Shown: positions 7,978 to 17,859, counted from the stretch's first letter. The stretch is 32,524 bases of DNA from Muribaculaceae bacterium Isolate-036 (Harlan) (GCA_003833075.1 RIAY01000026.1:1-32524); one strand, 5' to 3'. Numbers and translations are program-made. The notes: generated by a model from the letters alone, not told the origin.

Positions 7978-10155
7978 TCAGCACAAGTCCATTTTAATTG
8001 CATCTATAATCAGATCTATTGTAAGTCTGTCAATACCGGCTTTCTCAAGAGTCGGGACATCTGTCTCGAATGCAGACTGAAAATCCTCAAAACCGCTACC
8101 GGCTGATTTTTTGTATAATGCTGTCGCTTCCTTTATATTTCCGGAAGCAAGTTTGACATGTGCGGCATTCATTAAATCTATTGCAGTCGGGTTTGATTCA
8201 AGCAATTTCTCATAATAAGAACAACTTTTATCATAATTGCCGTTAATAAATTCAGTCCATCCGATTGCGCGCCATATAGCGGCATTATCCGGCTGAAGAT
8301 AATTTGCATGATAAAATGATCTCAATGCACCGGCTATATCTCCAGATTCAAGATTAGCGTATCCGGCATTCATTATCAGCGATACGTTATCAGGATCTGC
8401 AAGCAAAGCTCTCGAATAGTATTCAGCTGCTGCTGCATAATTGCCGTTCTTCTTATTGATAAATGCGAGTTTTTTCAACAGCCATGTTCCAAAATCACCG
8501 AGCAATTCAGATTTACGATAAGCGGCAGCAGCCTTGTCATATTGTTTGAGAGCCTGATATGCATATCCTATTTTTTCCCAATAGGAATAATCCTCTTCCG
8601 AGGAGTTTTCTATAGCCTTGAATAATTCAAGAGACTCTTCATAGTATCCACGCTTGAAATAGAATTCACCTATTAGCTTTATGATTTCTTCATCTGCCAT
8701 CATATCTCCGACAACAGGAAGATCAAGGAAGTTGAACGGTTCTGAGAATGGATCATCAAACTCGCTTTTTTTTCTGAAAAGCCGGAAGAACCTGTACAGT
8801 TCCCGGATAAATACAACAGCAGCCATGCTAAACTCAGGTTGAGATTGCTTCTCAAGCAATTCGGCAGACTGTTCCATCATCTGAGACAATTGCTGCTCAA
8901 ACTGTCCTGTCATCATGTTCCTTTGCTGTTCCGGCATGGTGGAAAATGCTAAAACAAGAGAATATTTGTCAGAATCACACATATTGACACCGAATGTAAG
9001 CATGGAGTCAAGAGATTTGCGACTGACAGAATCCAGATTTACATCAGGATTATCAATGTCAAAAGGAAGAAACCATGCGCTTACATTGTTAAAAAACGGG
9101 AAACCCTTAAGATTGGAAAATGTCACCATCATGAGATCCGCGCCTTCAGACTGCATCTCAGTGAGTTCTCTCATCTTATCTGCAATGCCGTTTTTCTCAA
9201 GTATTTCCTCCCATTCAGGATTATTGTCAAGCATTCCGGACTCGAAATCCATTGCGGATTCTTTCATTTTTCTCAATACGTCCGGCTTAAGTTTCATCAA
9301 TTCGGGAATAACCTCATCTCTCATTTTTGCCGTTACCCTGTCAGTATCGCGTGTTCTTATAATCTCCTTCACAACACTTCTCAGACGGCTGTATGTAACC
9401 AAAGAATCCTGCCATAACTGAAGTCTGGCTATAATCTTGTTGTCACATACTATTCTTTTCCGGTGTTTGCGCAAAGCAAGCACTGTTCCGACAAGCGAAC
9501 ACGCCGATATTTCTTGTGATGCAGCATTCTCGTAAATATCTATAAGGGAGACAAACTTATCACGGTCAAAATATTCCAGCAAAGACAATGTAATGGCGGA
9601 TATCAGATATCGTGCCATCTCAGGTGCACCGCTTTGATTGATTTTTTCTACCAGCATACCGCATATATCCTTGTCATTACGCATTGTCCAGACTGTATCA
9701 AACAACTGACGCATGAGATTATACTTGTCAACAAGAATAGAACGGACATCCGCCTCGGCAACCTCGGCAAGACTGAGTTTTGCCTCAACCTCTTTCAAAC
9801 GATTCCATAGCACTTCAAACCGCAGGTTTCTATGACTGCATATCCTTGCGGTAGAAAAATATACATCAGGGCTGTCAATGACAAGTTTATCAAGAAGAAT
9901 ATCATTTGCAATTTGCCTTAATGATGATAATGTTCCGTCATATACTTCACGGCGGGTTTTATCTTCTACTCCTTCTATAAGGTAGTGCACCATATAACCA
10001 TAGGTCTGGCGAAGCCTTTTCAGGTTGTCTGTAGCCTTATAATTCTGTTCTTCCTGCGCGATATTTTCCAGAATAACGAAAGCATCGGCGACATGATTCC
10101 CATCAAGCAGTCTGCCTACTTCATTTATCTTGTCTTTTATAGATTCCAAAGTCAT
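7978..10155 (-). CDS. Large cytoplasmic tetratricopeptide-repeat protein
   Basis: 725-aa protein with no signal peptide or membrane segment, so probably cytoplasmic. The N-terminal 480 or so residues are mostly helical without a family I can name. The C-terminal part, from about 495, holds consecutive TPR units: for example EEIIKLIGEFYFKRGYYEES, YWEKIGYAYQALKQYDKAAA, KNGNYAAAAEYYSRALLADP, LIMNAGYANLESGDIAGALR and WRAIGWTEFINGNYDKSCSY, each with the usual small/aromatic pattern at positions 8, 20 and 27. TPRs mediate protein-protein contacts; the partner is unknown. The gene is monocistronic by position: convergent with dnaA and divergent from the DUF4293 gene. No convincing promoter box was found upstream on its own strand. 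Confidence 0.8.
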   Translation of the reverse strand: MTLESIKDKINEVGRLLDGNHVADAFVILENIAQEEQNYKATDNLKRLRQTYGYMVHYLIEGVEDKTRREVYDGTLSSLRQIANDILLDKLVIDSPDVYFSTARICSHRNLRFEVLWNRLKEVEAKLSLAEVAEADVRSILVDKYNLMRQLFDTVWTMRNDKDICGMLVEKINQSGAPEMARYLISAITLSLLEYFDRDKFVSLIDIYENAASQEISACSLVGTVLALRKHRKRIVCDNKIIARLQLWQDSLVTYSRLRSVVKEIIRTRDTDRVTAKMRDEVIPELMKLKPDVLRKMKESAMDFESGMLDNNPEWEEILEKNGIADKMRELTEMQSEGADLMMVTFSNLKGFPFFNNVSAWFLPFDIDNPDVNLDSVSRKSLDSMLTFGVNMCDSDKYSLVLAFSTMPEQQRNMMTGQFEQQLSQMMEQSAELLEKQSQPEFSMAAVVFIRELYRFFRLFRKKSEFDDPFSEPFNFLDLPVVGDMMADEEIIKLIGEFYFKRGYYEESLELFKAIENSSEEDYSYWEKIGYAYQALKQYDKAAAAYRKSELLGDFGTWLLKKLAFINKKNGNYAAAAEYYSRALLADPDNVSLIMNAGYANLESGDIAGALRSFYHANYLQPDNAAIWRAIGWTEFINGNYDKSCSYYEKLLESNPTAIDLMNAAHVKLASGNIKEATALYKKSAGSGFEDFQSAFETDVPTLEKAGIDRLTIDLIIDAIKMDLC

Positions 10156-10238
10156 AATAAACAGATTTTCATCTTACAGAATGAGGACAGGATGACCTCA
10201 CTCTCTTATAATCAACAAATATCTCGCCAAAAAATATT

Positions 10239-10269
10239 TTTGATACTTACGCAGAATGTATTAATTTTG
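10239..10269 (+). promoter_or_regulatory. Promoter of the DUF4293 gene
   Basis: Full match to the Bacteroidetes sigma-ABfr consensus: TTTG at 10239-10242, a 19-bp spacer, and TAATTTTG at 10262-10269. The predicted start near 10276 gives a leader of about 160 nt if translation begins at 10436, or about 100 nt for the upstream ATG at 10379. Confidence 0.7.
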
Positions 10270-10435
10270 TGTTATAATAATTAGGCATGTTTCTGTTTGC
10301 CGGAAGGAAAATACGGACAAAGCGTGCAGTCAAAAACTGTTTTCAATTAACTGATGATATTTCAGATGAAAACATTTCATGAATAATTTTCAATCCGGGA
10401 CAAACCGGACACAGTCTAACAAAATATTAAAACAT

Positions 10436-10906
10436 ATGGTTATTCAACGTTGGCAATCTGTATTGCTGTTTATTACTGTTGTGGCTATGGCTGCTTTTTC
10501 TTTATTGTCGCTCGGTCAGATCCAGCTCCCTGATTTCACACTTGATTTCACAGCCCTTGGGTTTTATATCGAAGGTATCTCAACCAACGGCAGCGCATCA
10601 GGGTATTATATGTATACATTACCGTTATTCATAGTATCAATAATGAGTGCAATAATACCTTTGATAAATATATTTCTTTTTCGCAATATGCGTCTTCAGA
10701 AGAGTTTGTGTCTTATTGGAATAATGTTCATATTGGCAGCCGTCTCAATCGGATGCGGATATGGTTACTGCACATTTGCAGAAACACATGTGTCTTGGTC
10801 TTCATTAATAATCGCGCCGCTTATTGCCATTATAGCAACTATTATGGCTTATTCGCGAATCAATTCTGATCAAAAAATGCTTAAGGCTGTTGACAGAATA
10901 AGATGA
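10436..10906 (+). CDS. DUF4293 family integral membrane protein
   Basis: Small inner-membrane protein of unknown function, restricted to Bacteroidetes. Four hydrophobic helices can be seen: SVLLFITVVAMAAFSLLSL, YTLPLFIVSIMSAIIPLINI, SLCLIGIMFILAAVSIGCGY and SSLIIAPLIAIIATIMAY. The start at 10436 is chosen because family members begin with MVIQRxQS directly before the first helix, as here (MVIQRWQSV). An in-frame ATG at 10379 would add 19 polar residues and cannot be excluded. The protein ends in a charged tail (RINSDQKMLKAVDRIR). It stands alone behind its own promoter, and an inverted-repeat element begins 9 bp after its stop. Confidence 0.82.
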   Translation: MVIQRWQSVLLFITVVAMAAFSLLSLGQIQLPDFTLDFTALGFYIEGISTNGSASGYYMYTLPLFIVSIMSAIIPLINIFLFRNMRLQKSLCLIGIMFILAAVSIGCGYGYCTFAETHVSWSSLIIAPLIAIIATIMAYSRINSDQKMLKAVDRIR

Positions 10907-10914
10907 TAAGTATG

Positions 10915-11064
10915 TGACCCCGTCTTGACTTATTTACGAAAGTCAAAAGGTAGTTTTCACTCCTCTCATCACCGCCGACCGTAAGATTGCCGGCTCTTCG
11001 AGTGGCGAAAACACCTCGAGAATATCTCGCTGATGTCAAGAAAAAATAAGTCAAGACGAGTTCA
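10915..11064. repeat. 150-bp element with 21-bp terminal inverted repeats
   Basis: Left arm 10915-10935 and right arm 11044-11064 are inverted copies with 2 mismatches; the inner 15 bp (CGTCTTGACTTATTT) match perfectly. The 108 bp between contain further complementary pieces, such as GTTTTC/GAAAAC and CGAG-AATAT-CTCG, so a transcript could fold into a branched structure. It lies between the convergent DUF4293 and comEC genes. It could be a MITE-like insertion, an extragenic repeat or a structured 3' region. I saw no clear target-site duplication. Confidence 0.6.
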
Positions 11065-11080
11065 GATTGATTATCAGCCG

Positions 11081-13057
11081 CTACTTTTCAATAATACAAT
11101 GCAATGGTGAGTCAATACGCAACGAATGGCAATCGACACCAAGGCGCACACCCTCCTCAAGATATTGTTTTTCCTTTTTTCTCCTCACAGAAGGATGAAT
11201 AATGATTTTCTTGGGATTGAAAATCCCATTGACATATTCGACATTTCCTTTGTATCCTCCGGCGATAATGAGATAATCACATTCACCGGGGGATAGATAA
11301 TTTTCAGGCAAGACACAATCTACAGCAATTATACTGATGTTTTCCACTCTGAGAGAAGACAGCTTCCCTTTATCCATTCTAATCGTTTTTTCGGTCAAGC
11401 CGTCCTTGATATTTATGGCAACATCGCGATATGTGTCTGTTATGATAAAACTTCCATCGGGTACTGTTCCTGATTGAAATGGAAGCGAGACTAACGTAAT
11501 GCAGGTCAAAATCACACCGGCATACAGCAATGGTCTCCAACGCACTATATTCAGATAAAATGCGAAAGACAGCAATCCGCCAAACCATAATGCCACAATC
11601 CAGATTGTAACATGTGTTTCAATATTATTGCCATTACCGATCCAGCGAAGAAAATATTCTGTCAATTCAAACCCTGTGTCAAGCAATTTTTTCAGGAAAC
11701 TAAATTCGATTCCGATTCCCATAAAAATTAAATGACATAATGCCATTGCAACATAGAATGGAAGAATCGGCAACAGTAATAGATTTGAAGGAATAAAAGC
11801 CAGTGGAAATGTCTTAAAATAAAAAGCAGAAACAACCCAGCTTCCACAAGTTGCCGCAAGAGTAGCCACCAGCAACGAAACCACTTTATATGAAAACGGA
11901 CTTCGTTTCCTGTCTAATGGATTCAGATGCGGCGCAAACGCTGCCATAGAGGCAACGCATATAAAGCTGAGTTGGAACCCCGCATCATATAATGTCGACG
12001 GAGAGACAGTCAATATAATCAGTGTGGCAGCAAAAAGAGAGTTGAACACATAACGTTTTCGCTCAAGAACCAAAGCTAATGACGCAAACGAAACCATGAC
12101 ACATGCCCTTACAGTTGATGGAGCCATACCTGTTATAAATGCATATCCCCACAACAGGATCGCAGCAAGCATTATACGAGATTTATATCTTCCGGTAAAA
12201 TTCACAGGGAAAAGCAAAAATAGCAGAATTCCGCCAATTATTCCCATATGCATGCCGCTGAGTGCGAGCACATGCGCCACTCCGGCATCTGCAAAAATCG
12301 CTCTCGTGTCTGAGTCAAGATAAGCCCTGTCTCCCAGCAACACCGTAATAATAAAATTTTGCGTTTTCTTTGCAAGAGATGTATTTTCGATAAAACATTC
12401 GAGACGGTTTCTTATTTCCCGAGACAAAGCCATAGCCGACTTATGATGATCAATCACATTTATTTTTCCGTTGTCAAGACTACATATATAAAATACTCCT
12501 TTTGACGCCATTATATCTTTGTAGCCGGCAAAAAAGGAGTTGGGATTGTCTTTAATATCTTCTATATTAGCCTTGAAGACCACAATATCTCCGGAAATGG
12601 CTCTTGAATCAGCATTACCACACTTTACGAGAAGTTTAAGATTATTGAAATTCTGATGAATTCCTTTACCTCCGATAATATCTCTTACTTGAACAGTCAG
12701 AACATCACCTGATGTCGTTTCCCTTACATCTTTAACCTCTCCGCATATCGAAACGTCTTTCCTGATATCAGCTCCGGTATCAATATGCTCATACCTGTTC
12801 ATATCAGCCAGCAACATGCCCCCGCCGACATATGCAATTGCGAGCCACAGATAATGAAACATTCTTAATCGCCATGACGTGACTGCATCCTTTATATAGC
12901 AGATATGAAAAATATAAAACAGAAGCGCAAGAATAATCAAAATAAAACCACACAAAGAGGCGTTCGGTGATTCCGTGGAAAAAAATATTCCCAACGCAAC
13001 CGCAATTGCCGGAACTGCAAGAGTGTTTGAGCCTAAGGCTCGTTCCAGATTTCCCAT
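11081..13057 (-). CDS. comEC: ComEC/Rec2-family DNA-uptake channel protein
   Basis: Polytopic inner-membrane protein of the ComEC/Rec2 family, the channel that passes single-stranded DNA in natural transformation. The N-terminus has paired hydrophobic segments (about 15-85), followed by a DUF4131-type soluble OB-like domain (DVSICGEVKDVRETTSGDVLTVQV). The Competence domain covers about 220-500, with the signature DAGVAHVLALSGMHMGIIGG and many helices. The C-terminal 130 residues are soluble but lack the HxHxDH motif of the metallo-beta-lactamase domain found in Bacillus ComEC; this shorter form is usual in Bacteroidetes. The start overlaps the end of aroE by 25 nt, so it is translationally coupled as the last gene of the ABC-F/pepO/aroE/comEC run. 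Whether the organism is competent cannot be told. Confidence 0.9.
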   Translation of the reverse strand: MGNLERALGSNTLAVPAIAVALGIFFSTESPNASLCGFILIILALLFYIFHICYIKDAVTSWRLRMFHYLWLAIAYVGGGMLLADMNRYEHIDTGADIRKDVSICGEVKDVRETTSGDVLTVQVRDIIGGKGIHQNFNNLKLLVKCGNADSRAISGDIVVFKANIEDIKDNPNSFFAGYKDIMASKGVFYICSLDNGKINVIDHHKSAMALSREIRNRLECFIENTSLAKKTQNFIITVLLGDRAYLDSDTRAIFADAGVAHVLALSGMHMGIIGGILLFLLFPVNFTGRYKSRIMLAAILLWGYAFITGMAPSTVRACVMVSFASLALVLERKRYVFNSLFAATLIILTVSPSTLYDAGFQLSFICVASMAAFAPHLNPLDRKRSPFSYKVVSLLVATLAATCGSWVVSAFYFKTFPLAFIPSNLLLLPILPFYVAMALCHLIFMGIGIEFSFLKKLLDTGFELTEYFLRWIGNGNNIETHVTIWIVALWFGGLLSFAFYLNIVRWRPLLYAGVILTCITLVSLPFQSGTVPDGSFIITDTYRDVAINIKDGLTEKTIRMDKGKLSSLRVENISIIAVDCVLPENYLSPGECDYLIIAGGYKGNVEYVNGIFNPKKIIIHPSVRRKKEKQYLEEGVRLGVDCHSLRIDSPLHCIIEK

Positions 13058-13776
13058 GACAATTCAGCCTGTATATGGAGCATTTCAAGCCCATTCTTCA
13101 CAATAGCGCCCATCTGTCGGCATCGTTTCATAAACTCAGTCTCGGAAGGATTGTAAACAAGGTCATAGCATATATGCGAAGATGATAAAAGATGATAGGG
13201 CAGAGGGGGGGCAGTATCGATATCTGGAAACATTCCCAATGGAGTGGTATTAATTATCAATAGATTCTCCGACAGAATCTTTCCATTAATATCCGCATAT
13301 GTAATTACACCTTCGCGCATGTGTCTTGAAACCATTACAGGTTTTATTCCCAATTCTTTCAGAGCAAATATTACAGCCGCCGAAGCTCCACCTGTGCCAA
13401 GCACGAGGGCACTTTTTTCATTTCCGCTCAACAATGGAGAAAGAGAAAGGGAGAAACCCTTCCAATCGGTATTATAACCAATCAGAACCGGTTTCTCCAA
13501 GTCTGGGTTTCTGTGAATCTTTACAACATTCACAGCTCCTATTCTCTCCGCATCAACCGAGAGAGCGTCAAGATATTTTATAATATCTTTTTTATACGGA
13601 ATTGTCACATTAAGTCCCCTGAGATCCGCATTCTTTGTCAGTAAAACATCTAAACTCTGCAAATCCGTTAGGGGAAAAAGACGATAACACTCTCCGATAT
13701 TCTCTCTTTCAAATTTTTCTGAAAAATATTTTTCAGAAAATGAATGGCATAAAGGATATCCTGTCAATCCGTACAT
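13033..13776 (-). CDS. aroE: Shikimate 5-dehydrogenase
   Basis: NADPH-dependent reduction of 3-dehydroshikimate to shikimate in aromatic amino-acid and chorismate synthesis; cytoplasmic. The 247-aa length is normal for the Bacteroidetes form. The N-terminal substrate domain shows GYPLCHSFS (shikimate-binding serines), NVTIPYKKD at 56-64 with catalytic K62, and GYNTDWKGF with catalytic D104. The nucleotide-binding loop VLGTGGAS lies at about 123-130, followed by MVSRHMREG where NADPH phosphate-binding residues are expected. INTTPLGMFPD and the C-terminal NGLEMLHIQAE are typical. It starts 17 bp after the pepO stop and overlaps comEC by 25 nt, so it sits in the middle of an operon. Confidence 0.95.
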   Translation of the reverse strand: MYGLTGYPLCHSFSEKYFSEKFERENIGECYRLFPLTDLQSLDVLLTKNADLRGLNVTIPYKKDIIKYLDALSVDAERIGAVNVVKIHRNPDLEKPVLIGYNTDWKGFSLSLSPLLSGNEKSALVLGTGGASAAVIFALKELGIKPVMVSRHMREGVITYADINGKILSENLLIINTTPLGMFPDIDTAPPLPYHLLSSSHICYDLVYNPSETEFMKRCRQMGAIVKNGLEMLHIQAELSWEIWNEP

Positions 13777-13793
13777 GTCTGGATTAAAAAGAT

Positions 13794-15824
13794 TTACCAG
13801 ATTACTACACGTTCGGAAACAGGGCGGAACATTTTGTCACCCTCTTTTATCCCAAAAGCCTCAAAGAACGGCTCAAGATTACGCAGGGTAACATTTACCC
13901 TGTTTTCACCCAGCGAATGCGGATCAGTCTTCGTACGTGACAAAATTTCCTCATCGCGGATATTATTTGCCCAGACATTGGCATACGCCAGATAAAAACG
14001 CTGCGCAGGAGAGAGCCCGTCAATATCGTTAAGCTCCTTTCCTTTCATAGAATCAAGATAGGCGGTAAGAGCTACACGCAGACCACCCTGGTCAGCGATA
14101 TTCTCGCCAAGTGTGAAACGTCCGTTTGCGTTAACTCCGGGAGCAACTTCAACAGCATCGAACTGAGCGACAAGCCTGTCGGCAAGAGCCGTGAACTTCT
14201 CTGTATCCTCAGGCTGCCACCAGTCCGCCATATTCCCATCCTTGTCGAACTGGCGGCCGGAATCGTCAAAGCCGTGCGTCATTTCATGTCCGATTACAAC
14301 ACCTATGGCTCCATAATTCTGCGCATCATCTGCGGTTAGGTCGAAATATGGCGCCTGAAGAATGCCGGCAGGGAAACAGATTTCATTGGTTGTGGGATTG
14401 TAATAGGCATTCACAGTCTGGGGTGTCATATGCCATTCATCCTTGTCAACAGGTTTGCCAAGCTTCTGATAATTATCCTGAGAATACCATTTGGAAGCTT
14501 CACTTACATTCTCCAGATAACTCTTTGAAGGATCGATCTGTATTCCGGAATAGTCCTTCCATTTGTCAGGATAACCTATCTTTACGGTAAATGTGGCAAG
14601 CTTCTCTCTTGCCTTTGCCTTGGTTGTCTCCGACATCCAGCTTAGATTGTCTATATGCTTGCCAAGTGCCTTGCGCAGGTTCTCAACAAGCTGTTTCATA
14701 TATGTCTTGTTTTCCTCAGGAAAATATTTTGCCACATATAATTCGCCTACAGCTTCGCCGAACATAGAGTTTGGAATTGTCATTACACGCTTCCAGCGGG
14801 GCTCCATCTGTTCTATGCCGGACATTGTGCGGTCAAACATCTCAAAATTCGCTTCCTGAAAATCATCGCTTAGAAGATTTGACGAGGATGTGACGAGATC
14901 CACTGTCATCAGGTCCTTTATCTGTTGTTGGTTCAGTTTGGGAAGATATTCGTTTATAAATTCCATATATTTTACTGAAGAGACATTTGCCTTATCCACT
15001 TCTGGAAGTCCAAGCGCGGAAAAATAGCCTTTCCAGTCGATATTCGGATAAGATTTTAAAATCTCGTCCATAGTCATCATATTATAACGGAGTTGAGGAT
15101 TCCGCCGCTCTTCGCGTGTCTTCTTGTTTCTTGCTATCTCTGTCTCAATTGAGATAACATTATCCCACACGCGCTGCTGCTCTTTCTTATCGTATCCGAT
15201 AAGCTCCATCATACGCTTGATGTATCTCTCATATGCCGCCATTATCTTTCCATTTGTTTCATTCTGCTCAAGATAATAGTCTCTGTCGCCCAATCCCAAA
15301 CCGGGTTCGCCGATATGCATGATGTTCATGTCTGCATTTTTTGCATCAGCTCCCACACCGGTTCCAAAAAAACTTCCACCAAGTCCGTTATGAAGCCAGG
15401 CAAGTGTAGAGGTGAATTCTTCCGGTTTCATGGAGTTTATTTTATCAAGCATAGGCATCAGCGGTGCGGCACCTTCCCGGTTTAATCTTGCACTGTCCAT
15501 GCCAAGGGCATAGAGATCACTGACTTTCTGGGCATTTGTGCCTTTGATTTTAGACTGAGGATTATCCGATAGATTAAGGATCAGCTCCTTCAATTGATTT
15601 CTTGCATTTTCCCGCAGCTGGTCAAATGTTCCAAAACGGGAAAACTCAGCTCCCAAAGGATTATTCTTTTTCCACCCGCCGCAGGCATACATATAAAAAT
15701 CCTGTTTCGGATCAACATCGGAATCAAGATTGGCTTTTTCAATGCCGTGTTTCGATGGCACTGCCGCAAACGAAAGCAAAGGAGCTCCCGCCAAGGCACA
15801 CATTAAAAATTTTCTAATATTCAT
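13794..15824 (-). CDS. pepO: M13 family endopeptidase (PepO/neprilysin-like), exported
   Basis: Zinc endopeptidase of the neprilysin family, likely periplasmic. I prefer the ATG at 15824 (676 aa) because it gives a standard signal peptide (MNIRKFLMCALAGAPLLSFAA); an in-frame ATG at 15848, 2 bp after the ABC-F stop, would add eight residues. The mature N-terminus has the family opening DPKQDFYMYACGGW. Catalytic signatures are NAYYNPTTNEICFPAGIL (substrate-binding NAYY), HEMTH at about 513-517, the glutamate ligand in GENIADQGG (about 574), and the C-terminal HSLGENRVNVTLRNLEPF. The usual terminal tryptophan is present (RVVIW). No lipobox cysteine was seen. It sits between the ABC-F and aroE genes on the same strand with short gaps. 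Confidence 0.93.
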   Translation of the reverse strand: MNIRKFLMCALAGAPLLSFAAVPSKHGIEKANLDSDVDPKQDFYMYACGGWKKNNPLGAEFSRFGTFDQLRENARNQLKELILNLSDNPQSKIKGTNAQKVSDLYALGMDSARLNREGAAPLMPMLDKINSMKPEEFTSTLAWLHNGLGGSFFGTGVGADAKNADMNIMHIGEPGLGLGDRDYYLEQNETNGKIMAAYERYIKRMMELIGYDKKEQQRVWDNVISIETEIARNKKTREERRNPQLRYNMMTMDEILKSYPNIDWKGYFSALGLPEVDKANVSSVKYMEFINEYLPKLNQQQIKDLMTVDLVTSSSNLLSDDFQEANFEMFDRTMSGIEQMEPRWKRVMTIPNSMFGEAVGELYVAKYFPEENKTYMKQLVENLRKALGKHIDNLSWMSETTKAKAREKLATFTVKIGYPDKWKDYSGIQIDPSKSYLENVSEASKWYSQDNYQKLGKPVDKDEWHMTPQTVNAYYNPTTNEICFPAGILQAPYFDLTADDAQNYGAIGVVIGHEMTHGFDDSGRQFDKDGNMADWWQPEDTEKFTALADRLVAQFDAVEVAPGVNANGRFTLGENIADQGGLRVALTAYLDSMKGKELNDIDGLSPAQRFYLAYANVWANNIRDEEILSRTKTDPHSLGENRVNVTLRNLEPFFEAFGIKEGDKMFRPVSERVVIW

Positions 15825-15850
15825 ATTGTAATCGTATATATATTCCATGA

Positions 15851-17839
15851 TTATTCATATTTTTTTCTTATTTCTTCAAGATCCATCTGTGCAAGTTCCC
15901 AGACAGACATGGCATTCTCAATCTCTTTCCCGGCTTTTGTATATGCATCAAGAGTTTCAGCAGAAGCGTCTCCGGCTGCAATTCTATCTTCAAGTTCTTT
16001 CTGACATATTTCCAAAGCAGCTATGTCATCCTCAGCTTTCTTTACGGCTTTTTCAGCTTTTGAAAGCATGCGTGCTCGCTCTTTCTGTTCAGCGTAACTG
16101 AGTTTACGGTCTTGGCTGCTTTCTTTTTGCGACTGGCTTCCCTCAGTCTGCTTGTCATGGCTGGCGGCTGTAGACTCGACCTTTTTAACTTTCTCTGCAG
16201 ATGACTTTGAAAGCTCAAGTTCAGACAGGTGCTCGATGTTTTTCTTTTTAAGGAAATCATAAATTCCTCCGAGGTTCTCCCGGACACGACCTCCTCCGAA
16301 TTCATAGACTTTCTCTACAAGACCATCAAGAAAATAACGGTCATGACTTACAATAATAACCGTTCCGTCAAAATCCCGTATAGACTCTTTAAGAATATCT
16401 TTTGTCTTCATGTCGAGATGATTGGTAGGCTCGTCAAGTATAAGGAGATTAACAGGTTCAAGCAAAAGCTTGATCATGGCAAGACGAGTTTTCTCACCTC
16501 CCGAGAGCACTTTGACTTTCTTGTCAATATCCTCTCCGCCGAACATGAAAGCTCCGAGAATATCCCTGATTTTTGTGCGTATGTCTCCTACTGCCACATT
16601 ATCTATGGTCTCGAACACAGTAAGATTCTCATCCAGAAGTTGTGCCTGATTTTGGGCAAAATATCCTATTTTGACGTTATGTCCGATTTTAAGAGTCCCG
16701 GTAAATGGTATTTCACCCATTATACATTTTACAAGCGTGGATTTACCTTCACCGTTTTTACCTACAAATGCGACTTTCTCGCCACGCCTCACAGTAAATT
16801 CCGCATGGTCAAAGACCTGATGCTCGCCATAAGCCTTACCGACATCTTCAAGTATAAGAGGATAATCACCGGAACGGAATGCTGGCGGGAATTTCAGTCT
16901 CAGATGGGAATTGTCGATTTCATCGACTTCGATAGGAACTATCTTTTCAAGCTGCTTTATTCTGCTTTGCACCTGAACTGCTTTTGTAGCCTTGTAACGG
17001 AAACGTTCTATGAAATCCTTTATATCAGCTATCTGTTTCTGCTGGTTCTCATATGCACGCAATTGCTGCTCAACTCTCTCTTTGCGAAGTTCCACAAACT
17101 TAGTGTAACTTACTTTATAGTCGTATGCCTTGCCACATGAGATCTCGATTGTCCTTTTGGTAACATTATCCAAAAACGCTCTGTCATGGCTGACAAGAAC
17201 AACAGCCTTCGCTTTTGTCTGCATGAATTGTTCGAGCCACTGTATGGATTCTATGTCGAGATGGTTTGTCGGCTCGTCAAGAAGCAGTACATCCGGGCGT
17301 CTCAAAAGAATTTTAGCCAGCTCGATCCTCATTCTCCATCCTCCGGAGAACTCAGATGTCGGTCTGCTGAAATCATCCTTGACAAATCCGAGACCGGTAA
17401 GCGTTTTCTCTATCTCGGCATCCATATTGTCTGCACCTTCTATGGCGACACGCTCATTAAGAAATTCAAGACGCATGAGAAGTTTGCCGTAGTCTTCTGA
17501 TTCATAATCGTTTCTTTCAAGAAGCTGGCGGTTGATGTCTTCAATCTCTCTTCTAATATCAATAAGGTCAGAAAATGCTTTCTTTGTCTCATCCATAAGG
17601 GTGGTGGAATCAGAAAGCTTCATCTGCTGCGGAAGATATCCGATCGTTATCTCATTCGGCTTGGATACGTTGCCGGATGAAGGCGTCTGCAGACCGGCAA
17701 GAATCTTGAGAAGTGTGGATTTGCCCGCACCGTTTTTACCTACCAACGCAATTTTGTCGGTCTTGTTGATTACAAAACTAATATCCGTGAAAAGGGGACG
17801 TGCTGAGAATTCAACACTGAGATTATTTATTGATATCAT
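15851..17839 (-). CDS. ABC-F family ATPase (ribosome-associated, Uup/EttA-like)
   Basis: Soluble duplicated ABC ATPase of the ABC-F class; these bind the ribosomal E site and help translation or protect against stalling or antibiotics. NBD1 starts at residue 1 with Walker A GKNGAGKST (about 36-44), signature EFSGGWRMR and Walker B DVLLLDEPTNHLD. NBD2 has GKNGEGKST (about 360), VLSGGEKTR and NLLILDEPTNHLD. Between them is the basic ABC-F linker (LRKERVEQQLRAYENQQKQIADIKDFIERFRYKA, split here only by its helices). There are no membrane segments. The C-terminal 110 residues form a Lys/Glu-rich coiled coil typical of Uup-type members. It follows groEL but is separated by a terminator and has its own candidate promoter. 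First gene of the pepO-aroE-comEC run. Confidence 0.93.
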   Translation of the reverse strand: MISINNLSVEFSARPLFTDISFVINKTDKIALVGKNGAGKSTLLKILAGLQTPSSGNVSKPNEITIGYLPQQMKLSDSTTLMDETKKAFSDLIDIRREIEDINRQLLERNDYESEDYGKLLMRLEFLNERVAIEGADNMDAEIEKTLTGLGFVKDDFSRPTSEFSGGWRMRIELAKILLRRPDVLLLDEPTNHLDIESIQWLEQFMQTKAKAVVLVSHDRAFLDNVTKRTIEISCGKAYDYKVSYTKFVELRKERVEQQLRAYENQQKQIADIKDFIERFRYKATKAVQVQSRIKQLEKIVPIEVDEIDNSHLRLKFPPAFRSGDYPLILEDVGKAYGEHQVFDHAEFTVRRGEKVAFVGKNGEGKSTLVKCIMGEIPFTGTLKIGHNVKIGYFAQNQAQLLDENLTVFETIDNVAVGDIRTKIRDILGAFMFGGEDIDKKVKVLSGGEKTRLAMIKLLLEPVNLLILDEPTNHLDMKTKDILKESIRDFDGTVIIVSHDRYFLDGLVEKVYEFGGGRVRENLGGIYDFLKKKNIEHLSELELSKSSAEKVKKVESTAASHDKQTEGSQSQKESSQDRKLSYAEQKERARMLSKAEKAVKKAEDDIAALEICQKELEDRIAAGDASAETLDAYTKAGKEIENAMSVWELAQMDLEEIRKKYE

Positions 17840-17859
17840 CGCTATCTAATGTTGAATTA

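Noticed and set aside
8915..9421. 168-codon plus-strand open frame opposite the TPR gene
   Set aside because: Shadow of a longer gene on the minus strand; Ser/Leu-rich translation typical of antisense frames.
16229..17140. 303-codon plus-strand open frame opposite the ABC-F gene
   Set aside because: It lies fully antisense to a clear ABC-F gene with both Walker motifs; the translation is Phe/Tyr/Ile-rich with no domain and reflects the codon pattern of the opposite strand.
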